DNA of 12,085 bases from Acidimicrobiia bacterium. Lineage in GTDB: Bacteria; Actinomycetota; Acidimicrobiia; IMCC26256; JAENVU01. Location: assembly GCA_016650415.1 (NCBI GenBank), contig JAENVU010000322.1:1-12085 (forward strand). The letters run 5' to 3'. The notes under the pieces were generated by a model that was not told the DNA's origin, searched no databases, and worked only from the letters and a program-made list of their open reading frames with translations. Below are positions 6,430 to 12,085 of the stretch, piece after piece (position 1 is the stretch's first letter; every line of letters starts with the position of its first letter). Both the position numbers and the translations under genes were made by a program.

Positions 6430-7719
6430 GTGAGCAACGACGAGTGGGCACAGCGCGACGCGAACGTCGTCTGGCACGGGTTCACGCAGATGGACTCCTA
6501 CACCGAGAACTCGCCGATCGTCGTCGACCGCACCGACGGCCGGTACGTGATCGACACCGAAGGTCGCCGCTACCTCGACGCCATCTCGTCGCTGTGGGTC
6601 ACGACCCTCGGCCATCGGGTTCCCGAACTCGACGATGCCCTCGTCGCCCAACTCCAACGCGGCGCCCACACGACGATGCTCGGCAACGGCAATACGATCG
6701 TCGTGGAACTCTCCGAAGCACTCGCCCGGGTGGTGCCGGTCGACGATCCCCACTTCCTCTACGCGTCGGACGGCGCGAGCGCCGTCGAACAGGCCCTGAA
6801 GATCGCGTTCCAGTACTGGGTCAACCGCGGCGTCACCGGGAGGAACACCTTCCTCGGTTTCGGTGGTGCGTACCACGGCGACACGATCGGCGCGCTCTCT
6901 CTCGGCGGCGGCGGCTTCGGCACCAGCATCTTCGATCCGCTGCGCTTCCCGGTGCTGCGTGCGCCCGAGTTCGCCGATCCGGCCTGTTTCGACGTCGCGT
7001 GTCAAATGATCGCCGATCACCCGACCGAACTGGCCGCGGCGATCATCGAACCGCTGGTGCAGGGCGCATCGGGCATGCAGATGTGCGATCCCACCGACGT
7101 GGCTCGGCTCGCGGCCACGTGCAAGGAACACGACGTGCTCCTCATCTGTGACGAGATCGCGACGGGATTCGGGCGTACCGGCACCTTGTTCGCGAGTGAA
7201 CTCGCCGGCATTCGTCCCGACCTTCTCTGCCTCGGCAAGGGCATGACCGCGGGGTACCTGCCGATGTCCGTCACCGCCGCGAGCGGCGACGTCTTCGACG
7301 CGTTTCTCGGCCCCGACCTCTCGGAGAAGACGCTGTACCACGGCCACTCCTACAGCGGGAACGCGCTCGCGGCCGCGGTCGCGCTCCGCCACCTCGAACT
7401 CATCGACGCGTGGGACGTTCTCGCGAACGTGCGGGAACGCTCCGAGGAACTCGAGCAACTCCTCGACGATCGCATCGCTCCGCTCAGCCAGGTCAAGGAC
7501 ACCCGCGTCCGCGGGCTGATGAGCGGTATCGATCTCGCGCCCCCGCGCGATGGTCTGCGGTGGGGCCGGCGCGCGAGCGCCGGGGCCGTCGAGCGGGGGG
7601 TACTCGTCCGCCCGATCGGCGACACGGTGATCCTCATGCCTCCACTGACGATCACGTCCGAGGAGCTCCACACCACGGTGCGCGCCGTCCATGAATCGAT
7701 CGCCGACCTGGAACCATGA
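6430..7719 (+). CDS. bioA: Adenosylmethionine-8-amino-7-oxononanoate aminotransferase (DAPA synthase)
   Basis: Converts 7-keto-8-aminopelargonate to 7,8-diaminopelargonate, the step between BioF and BioD in biotin synthesis; PLP-dependent, cytoplasmic. The 429 residues match the usual BioA length. Visible landmarks are the N-terminal WHGFTQM, SSLW (counterpart of the E. coli paired Trp region), SDGASAVEQA (phosphate site, 113-122), AYHGDT with Tyr148, IIEPLVQG, DEIATGFGRTG with Asp241, the Schiff-base Lys270 in CLGKGMTAG, and Arg394 in VRPIGD, which aligns with the E. coli carboxylate-binding Arg391. One oddity is Phe18, where E. coli has Tyr17, a residue near the amino-donor site. The GTG start has AGGAAG 7 nt upstream. 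The stop overlaps the bioF ATG by 4 nt (ATGA), so the two are translationally coupled. Confidence 0.92.
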   Translation: MSNDEWAQRDANVVWHGFTQMDSYTENSPIVVDRTDGRYVIDTEGRRYLDAISSLWVTTLGHRVPELDDALVAQLQRGAHTTMLGNGNTIVVELSEALARVVPVDDPHFLYASDGASAVEQALKIAFQYWVNRGVTGRNTFLGFGGAYHGDTIGALSLGGGGFGTSIFDPLRFPVLRAPEFADPACFDVACQMIADHPTELAAAIIEPLVQGASGMQMCDPTDVARLAATCKEHDVLLICDEIATGFGRTGTLFASELAGIRPDLLCLGKGMTAGYLPMSVTAASGDVFDAFLGPDLSEKTLYHGHSYSGNALAAAVALRHLELIDAWDVLANVRERSEELEQLLDDRIAPLSQVKDTRVRGLMSGIDLAPPRDGLRWGRRASAGAVERGVLVRPIGDTVILMPPLTITSEELHTTVRAVHESIADLEP

Positions 7720-8852
7720 GCGACGCCGACTGGGACACCTGGGTCGAGACCCAGACCGACCGCATCCGTGCCGCGGGCCAATGGCGGGCACCGCGCGATC
7801 TCGATGCCGCGGGACCGGCGGGGACCCTGACGGCCGACGGGCGCGCCGTGGTGCACTTCGCCGGAAACGACTATCTCGGACTCACCCAGCATCCCGCGGT
7901 CATCACCGCCGCCCACGAGGCCCTCGATCGTTGGGGTGCGGGATCGGGGGCCGCGCGGCTGATCGTCGGCAGCCGTCCGGTGCATTCGGAACTCGAACAG
8001 GCCCTCGCGCGGTGGAAACAGGCCGAGACTGCCGTGCTCTTTCCCACGGGGTTCGCGGCAAACCTCGGCGTCATCACATCCTTCGCCGGCCCCGATGTGT
8101 TGCTCTGTTCCGACGAGCTGAATCACGCGTCGATCATCGACGGGGCCCGGCTGTCGCACGCCGAGATTGCGATCTACCCGCACCGCGACCTCGGTGCCCT
8201 CGAAGCCGTCATCCGGGAACGCGCCCGCGGCCGGCGCGTCGTCATCGTGTCGGACACCGTGTTCTCGATGGACGGCGACCTCGCCGATACCGCGGGGTTG
8301 CTCGCGCTCGCAGACCACCACGGTGCACTGATGGTCTTCGACGAGGCGCACGCCGTCCTCGGACCCGATCTCGACCTCGATACCCATGCCCGGGTGCTGC
8401 GCGTGGGCACCCTGTCGAAAACCCTCGGCTCGCTCGGCGGGTTCGTCACCGGCCCGCGATCGATGACCGACCTCGTCATCAACCGGGCGCGTTCCTACAT
8501 CTTCACCACCGCCCCCACGCCCGCCGACACTGCCGCCGCGCTCGCCGCGGTCATGATCGTGACGAGTCCCGAAGGCGACGACCTGCGGGCGCGCCTGCGG
8601 AGCAACGTCGATCAGGTGCGCGAAGGCCACCCATCACCGATCATCCCCATCATGTGTGGTTCCGAGGACCGCGCCGTGGCCGCCGCCGCCGCGCTCCTCA
8701 CCCACGGCCTCCTCGTCCCGGCGATTCGGCCACCCACCGTCGCGCCGGGCACCTCGCGCCTGCGCGTCGCGATCTCCGCCGCGCACTCGCTCGACCAGGT
8801 CCGCCGGCTACGGGCCGCACTCGACGAGATCGCGGGGGAACCCACGTCGTGA
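7716..8852 (+). CDS. bioF: 8-amino-7-oxononanoate synthase (KAPA synthase)
   Basis: Condenses pimeloyl-thioester with L-alanine, releasing CO2, to form 7-keto-8-aminopelargonate; PLP enzyme of the alpha-oxoamine synthase family, cytoplasmic. It has 378 residues, near the family norm. NDYLGLTQHP, the Gly-rich GAGSGAARLIVGS, a serine-rich SDELNHASIIDGAR, SDTVFSMDGD, DEAH (Asp209 and His212) and Lys235 in TLSKTLGSLGG are in the expected order. The loop after DEAH is short and lacks the usual G-x-G-x-x-G-x-x-GRG pattern. Everything else is standard, so I still call it BioF and not another oxoamine synthase, helped by its place between bioA and bioD. It starts with ATG overlapping the bioA stop, and its stop overlaps the bioD GTG by 4 nt. 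Confidence 0.9.
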   Translation: MSDADWDTWVETQTDRIRAAGQWRAPRDLDAAGPAGTLTADGRAVVHFAGNDYLGLTQHPAVITAAHEALDRWGAGSGAARLIVGSRPVHSELEQALARWKQAETAVLFPTGFAANLGVITSFAGPDVLLCSDELNHASIIDGARLSHAEIAIYPHRDLGALEAVIRERARGRRVVIVSDTVFSMDGDLADTAGLLALADHHGALMVFDEAHAVLGPDLDLDTHARVLRVGTLSKTLGSLGGFVTGPRSMTDLVINRARSYIFTTAPTPADTAAALAAVMIVTSPEGDDLRARLRSNVDQVREGHPSPIIPIMCGSEDRAVAAAAALLTHGLLVPAIRPPTVAPGTSRLRVAISAAHSLDQVRRLRAALDEIAGEPTS

Positions 8853-9469
8853 CCCCCGTCTTCATCACCGGAACCGGGACCGACGTCGGCAAGACGTGGG
8901 TGCTGGCACGCCTGATCACCGAACTGCGCCGACGCGGGCACACAGTTCACGCCCGCAAGCCCGCGCAGTCCTTCGCTCCCGCCGAGCGGGGACACACCGA
9001 CGCCGAACTCCTCGCCGCCGCGAGTGGCGAAGCGCCGACCGATGTCTGTCCTGTTCACCGGTGGTACGAACTGCCGATGGCACCACCGATGGCGGCCGCC
9101 AGTCTCGGTCTTCCCGAGTTCACGATCGCCGACCTCGTCGCCGAGACCACCGTCACCCCCACCTGCCTCGTCGAGGGTGCCGGTGGTCCCCGCTCGCCGC
9201 TCGCGGCCGACGGCGACAACATCGCGTTCGCCCGCCGGCTCGGCGCAGCCCACGCGCTTCTGGTCGCGGATGCGGGGCTCGGCACCATCAATGCGGTGGC
9301 ACTCTGTTCCGACGCACTCACCGGATTCGAGACGATCGTGATGCTCAATCGATTCGACCCCGGCGCCGAACTCCACCGCCGAAATCGCGAGTGGCTCCTC
9401 GACGCGGGATACCGAGTCGCCGTCACGGTCGGGGAGACCGCCGACCGGCTGGAAACACGGCTTCCATAG
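8849..9469 (+). CDS. bioD: ATP-dependent dethiobiotin synthetase
   Basis: Carboxylates 7,8-diaminopelargonate and closes the ureido ring to give dethiobiotin, using ATP, Mg and CO2; cytoplasmic. It has 206 residues, slightly shorter than E. coli BioD. The P-loop is TGTGTDVGKTW (7-17, Lys15). RKPAQS supplies the second conserved Lys, GHTDAELL an Asp, VEGAGG the substrate loop, and MLNRFDP the region near the purine-binding site. The GTG start overlaps the bioF stop as GTGA, with GGGGGA upstream. It is the last gene of the bio cluster. bioB and the genes for the pimeloyl arm are not in the window and must lie elsewhere if the pathway is complete. The stop is followed by about 100 nt of control region for lrp, with no terminator hairpin visible. 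Confidence 0.93.
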   Translation: MTPVFITGTGTDVGKTWVLARLITELRRRGHTVHARKPAQSFAPAERGHTDAELLAAASGEAPTDVCPVHRWYELPMAPPMAAASLGLPEFTIADLVAETTVTPTCLVEGAGGPRSPLAADGDNIAFARRLGAAHALLVADAGLGTINAVALCSDALTGFETIVMLNRFDPGAELHRRNREWLLDAGYRVAVTVGETADRLETRLP

Positions 9470-9490
9470 AAAAGGTCCGGTTCTGCTACT

Positions 9491-9537
9491 GATTCCACCG
9501 TATAATGCCGATACGGCAACGGAATCCCTTGATCAAG
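9491..9537 (+). promoter_or_regulatory. lrp promoter: consensus TATAAT inside a dyad, plus repeat of the pot/patD arm motif
   Basis: A perfect -10 TATAAT lies at 9501-9506; the -35 is weak. It is nested in two nearly coaxial inverted repeats: GATTCC/GGAATC (9491-9496 and 9521-9526) and CCGTAT/ATACGG (9498-9503 and 9511-9516). The right arm runs on as GGAATCCCTTG into a 10-bp palindrome CTTGATCAAG (9528-9537). Bases 9519-9531 match 3311-3323 in the pot/patD region at 12 of 13 positions. A repressor bound here would block the -10 and the start site (about 9513), consistent with autoregulation by the Lrp protein. The role is inferred. Confidence 0.6.
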
Positions 9538-9570
9538 CAGTGCCACGATGAGCGAGCAGAATCGACGGTG

Positions 9571-10062
9571 ATGACCCGCAGACCCGAACCGACGACGGGC
9601 GGGGCACGCCCACCGATCACCATCGACGATACCGACAAGGCCATCGTCGAGGCCCTCCAGGAAGACGGGCGACTCCCGTACACGAAGCTGGCCGCCGAGG
9701 TCGGGCTGAGCGAAGCCGCGGTCCGTCAGCGCGTGCAACGCCTCATCGAGTCCGGAGTCGTGCAGATCGTCGGTGTGACCGACCCCATGACGTTGGGCTT
9801 CCGTCGGATGGCGATGATCGGCCTCAAGGTCGAAGGCGACCTGCGCGCGACTGCCGACGCCATCGCGGAGATCCCCGAGGTGAGCTACGTCGTCGTGGTC
9901 AGTGGTTCGTTCGACCTCATGATGGAGGTCGTCTGCGAAGACGACGAGCATCTGCTCGCTTTGCTCAACGATCGGGTGCGCGTGATACCCGGCGTCCGCA
10001 GCACCGAATCGTTCACCTACTTGAAACTCTTCAAGCAGACCTACGCCTGGGGTACCCAATGA
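9571..10062 (+). CDS. Lrp/AsnC family transcriptional regulator
   Basis: DNA-binding feast/famine regulator, 163 residues from the chosen ATG, a typical length. An N-terminal tail of about 15 residues precedes the winged helix-turn-helix (about 16-68; recognition helix SEAAVRQRVQRL, 47-58). A linker leads to the RAM ligand-binding domain (about 80-158), with VSYVVVVSGSFDLMMEV as the core strand region. The frame is open back to an ATG at 9505, but that codon overlaps the -10 box and would lie outside the transcript. The ATG at 9571, or the adjacent GTG at 9568, is likelier. It overlaps the next gene by ATGA. Co-transcription with an aminotransferase and ald suggests it senses alanine, another amino acid or a polyamine, as Lrp-type AldR does for ald in mycobacteria. 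It probably also controls the pot/patD region through the shared motif; this is inference. Confidence 0.9.
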   Translation: MTRRPEPTTGGARPPITIDDTDKAIVEALQEDGRLPYTKLAAEVGLSEAAVRQRVQRLIESGVVQIVGVTDPMTLGFRRMAMIGLKVEGDLRATADAIAEIPEVSYVVVVSGSFDLMMEVVCEDDEHLLALLNDRVRVIPGVRSTESFTYLKLFKQTYAWGTQ

Positions 10063-11495
10063 GCAACACCGCGCACTACGACATCGACGATCTGAACGAG
10101 AAGGCCCGCCGGCACCTCTGGATGCACTTCACCCGACTCGGCGCGTACGCCACCAAAGAGATACCGATCATGACCCGCGGTGAGGGCTGTTACCTGTGGG
10201 ACGCGCACGACAAGCGCTACCTCGATGCCCTCTCGGGGCTCTTCACCGTCCAGCTCGGACACGGGCGCCACGACCTTGCCCAGGCGGCCGCCGCGCAGGC
10301 CGAGACGCTCGAGTACTTCCCGATCTGGAGCTACGGCCACCCGCCGGCGATCGAACTCGCCGCGAAGCTCGCCGAGCTCGCACCCGGCGACCTCAACCGC
10401 GTGTTCTTCACGACCGGGGGGTCCGAGGCCGTCGAATCGGCATGGAAGTTGGCCCGGCAATACTTCCGGGCCAAGGGCGAGGGGCAGCGGTACAAGGTGA
10501 TCTCGCGCGAAACCGCGTACCACGGCACCACCCTCGGCGCGCTGGCCATCACCGGTATCCCGTCGCTCCGAACGCCCTTCGAACCGCTGACCCCGGGCGC
10601 CTCCCACGTTCCCAACACGAACCGGTATCGCCATCCGCTCGGCCAGGACGAGGTCGCATTCTGCGACTGGCTCGTCGAGGGCATCGAAGATCGCATCCTG
10701 TGGGAAGGGCCCGAGACCGTTGCCGCGGTCTACCTCGAACCGGTGCAGAACGCGGGCGGCTGCTTCGTTCCACCCGAGGGCTACTTCCGTCGCGTCCGGG
10801 AGGTCTGCGACAAGTACGGGGTCCTCCTGGTCTCGGACGAGGTGATCTGCGCGTTCGGTCGACTCGGCGAGTGGTTCGGCGCGCAGCGCTACGACTACCT
10901 CCCCGACATCATCACCTGCGCCAAGGGCCTCACCAGCGGCTACTCGCCGCTCGGCGCGGTCATCTGTCGCGACCACCTCGCGGAACCGTTCCTCGACGGA
11001 ACGTCGAGCTTCCTGCACGGCATCACCTTCGGTGGACACCCCGTGAGCTGCGCCGTCGGCCTCAAGAACATCGAAATCATGGAGAGCGAGGGAACCCTCG
11101 CACACGTCCGGGCGCACGAAGCCGGGTTCCGGGAGCGCATCGAAGGCCTCCGCGACATCCCCATCGTGGGGGATGTCCGGGGCGCGGGGTACTTCCTCGC
11201 GCTCGAACTCGTTGCCGACCCCGAGACCGAGGCGCACTTCACGAACGAGGAGTCCGAAGAGATCCTGCGGGGGGTCCTGTCGCCGGCGTTCTTCGAAGCG
11301 GGTTTGATCTGTCGCGCCGACGACCGCGGGGATCCTGTGGTCCAACTGTCACCCCCGCTCATCGCCGGCGACCAACAGTTCGACGAGATCGAGTCGATCT
11401 TGCGCACCACGCTCACGGACGCATCCCGACACCTCCGCCGATCGCACTCGGTCGCCGGGGCCGACCGTCGGGAAGGCGGGAAGGAATGGTCCTAG
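10059..11495 (+). CDS. Class III aminotransferase, probable putrescine/diamine:pyruvate aminotransferase (SpuC-like)
   Basis: PLP-dependent omega-transaminase of 478 residues, cytoplasmic. The N-terminal HLWMHFTRL resembles the HxxHPF-type region of the SpuC/omega-amino acid:pyruvate group. It is followed by ALSGLFTVQLGHG, the phosphate-binding TTGGSEAVESAW (118-129), AYHGTT with Tyr154, YLEPVQNAGG, DEVICAFGRLG with Asp260, the Schiff-base Lys289 in CAKGLTSGYSPLGA, and FLHGITFGGHPVSCA. Family context (importer, patD, ald) supports transfer of the amine of putrescine to pyruvate, giving 4-aminobutanal and alanine. beta-Alanine or GABA as amine donor cannot be excluded. It overlaps lrp by 4 nt and ald by 10 nt. 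The last 20 or so residues are a charged tail beyond the usual fold, possibly kept only because the frame carries the ald ribosome binding site. Confidence 0.82.
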   Translation: MSNTAHYDIDDLNEKARRHLWMHFTRLGAYATKEIPIMTRGEGCYLWDAHDKRYLDALSGLFTVQLGHGRHDLAQAAAAQAETLEYFPIWSYGHPPAIELAAKLAELAPGDLNRVFFTTGGSEAVESAWKLARQYFRAKGEGQRYKVISRETAYHGTTLGALAITGIPSLRTPFEPLTPGASHVPNTNRYRHPLGQDEVAFCDWLVEGIEDRILWEGPETVAAVYLEPVQNAGGCFVPPEGYFRRVREVCDKYGVLLVSDEVICAFGRLGEWFGAQRYDYLPDIITCAKGLTSGYSPLGAVICRDHLAEPFLDGTSSFLHGITFGGHPVSCAVGLKNIEIMESEGTLAHVRAHEAGFRERIEGLRDIPIVGDVRGAGYFLALELVADPETEAHFTNEESEEILRGVLSPAFFEAGLICRADDRGDPVVQLSPPLIAGDQQFDEIESILRTTLTDASRHLRRSHSVAGADRREGGKEWS

Positions 11496-12085
11496 ACCCG
11501 CTCACCGTCGGCGTTCCTCGAGAGGTCAAAGAGGGCGAACACCGGGTCGCGATCACGCCCGACGGTGTGCACGAGCTCGCCGCCCACGAGGTCGCCGTCC
11601 TCGTCGAGACCGGCGCCGGTGCTGATTCCGCGATCGGCGACGACGAATACCGAGCCGCGGGTGCCGACATCGTCGCGACGGCCGCCGACCTCTGGGGTCG
11701 AGCGGACATGGTGGTCAAGGTGAAAGAGCCCCAGGCGTCCGAGTTCGGATTCCTCCGGCCCGATCTGGTGCTTTTCACGTATCTGCATCTGGCCGCCTAT
11801 CCATCGGTTGCCGACGCGCTCCTGGAGCGCGCAACGACCGGCATCGCCTACGAAACCGTGCAGGTCAACGGTGCGCTCCCACTCCTTGCGCCGATGAGCG
11901 AGGTGGCGGGCCGGATGGCGACCCAGGTCGGTGCGCGCTTCCTTGAGCGCGAACTGGGTGGGCGGGGCGTCTTGCTCGGCGGCGTGCCCGGCGTTCGCCC
12001 CGCGCGGGTCGTCGTCCTCGGTGCGGGCAACGTCGGTTGGAACTCCGCGTGGATCGCGCAGGGTATGGAAGCCGAGGTACTCCTC
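11486..12085 (+). CDS. ald: Alanine dehydrogenase, N-terminal 200 residues (cut by window end)
   Basis: NAD-dependent reversible deamination of L-alanine to pyruvate and ammonium. Exactly 200 codons are visible; the family is about 370 residues, so the gene runs on past the edge. VGVPREVK and HRVAITP open the catalytic domain, with Arg20 at the position of the pyruvate-binding Arg15 of M. tuberculosis Ald. KVKEP holds Lys80 (Lys75 there) and TYLHLAA holds the catalytic His101 (His96 there). IAYETVQ and LLAPMSEVAGRMA follow, then GGVPGV and the NAD-binding GAGNVG (179-184). Spacing of these residues matches the mycobacterial enzyme with a constant offset of five. The ATG overlaps the aminotransferase stop by 10 nt, and purine-rich GGAAGG lies 9 nt upstream. 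In this setting Ald would return the alanine made by the upstream transaminase to pyruvate. Confidence 0.93.
   Translation, partial: MVLDPLTVGVPREVKEGEHRVAITPDGVHELAAHEVAVLVETGAGADSAIGDDEYRAAGADIVATAADLWGRADMVVKVKEPQASEFGFLRPDLVLFTYLHLAAYPSVADALLERATTGIAYETVQVNGALPLLAPMSEVAGRMATQVGARFLERELGGRGVLLGGVPGVRPARVVVLGAGNVGWNSAWIAQGMEAEVLL

Noticed and set aside
6425..6433. Two-codon ORF ATG-ACG-TGA at the bioA start
   Set aside because: Only 2 nt separate it from AGGAAG, too close for initiation, whereas the bioA GTG at 6430 is spaced 7 nt. Probably chance.
4838..6451. Minus-strand 537-codon open frame opposite the HemL-like gene
   Set aside because: Composition typical of an antisense frame, while the plus strand carries all PLP-enzyme motifs. 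Similar shadows at 6349-7791, 7350-8630 and 10041-11345 (minus) were rejected for the same reason.
9505..9570. ATG at 9505 as the start of the Lrp-type regulator
   Set aside because: The codon overlaps the TATAAT box and lies upstream of the probable transcription start. The added 22 residues are not part of the Lrp fold and have no Shine-Dalgarno sequence.
6430..11495. Local duplication giving several class III aminotransferases
   Set aside because: The HemL-like enzyme, BioA and the SpuC-like enzyme share only the general fold motifs and differ throughout. They represent separate old subfamilies, not a recent tandem duplication.

Overview
The window is GC-rich, densely packed chromosomal DNA. 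Overlapping GTGA/ATGA stop-start junctions, GTG starts, a Tat-type lipoprotein signal and a mycobacterial-type alanine dehydrogenase suggest a high-GC Gram-positive, most likely an actinobacterium (possibly Acidimicrobiia-like; this is inference). There are no rRNA, tRNA, CRISPR, phage or transposase features.

Layout. (a) Bases 1-3198, minus strand: a polyamine-type ABC importer read potA (ATPase), potD (binding protein), potB (permease). A second permease probably starts at the left edge with a GTGA overlap. (b) Bases 3199-3426: a divergent control region dominated by an inverted repeat. (c) Bases 3427-6310, plus strand: a gamma-aminobutyraldehyde dehydrogenase (patD), a 103-nt spacer with repeat-like sequence and a 26-codon ORF, then a HemL-like class III aminotransferase of unknown substrate. 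(d) Bases 6430-9469: bioA-bioF-bioD, joined by 4-nt overlaps, with an inverted repeat upstream. (e) Bases 9471-12085: a TATAAT promoter inside a dyad, an Lrp/AsnC regulator, a putrescine:pyruvate-type class III aminotransferase and the first 200 codons of alanine dehydrogenase (ald), all overlapping.

How it fits together. Sections a, c and e read as one diamine-utilisation pathway. Putrescine (or a similar diamine) is imported and transaminated to pyruvate, giving 4-aminobutanal and alanine. PatD oxidises the aldehyde to GABA. Ald deaminates the alanine back to pyruvate, with NADH and ammonium, so the amino acceptor is recycled. The Lrp-type protein is the obvious candidate regulator. An arm sequence GGAWTCC(C)TTG occurs twice, inverted, between potA and patD, and again in the lrp promoter, which suggests one regulon for both halves. 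The biotin genes lie between the two halves and are not obviously part of the pathway.

Nothing here is a wholly new type of system. The most interesting points are the shared operator-like motif, the aminotransferase-alanine dehydrogenase recycling unit, the unassigned HemL-like enzyme beside patD, and the repeat-like spacer that supplies the HemL-like gene's ribosome binding site.
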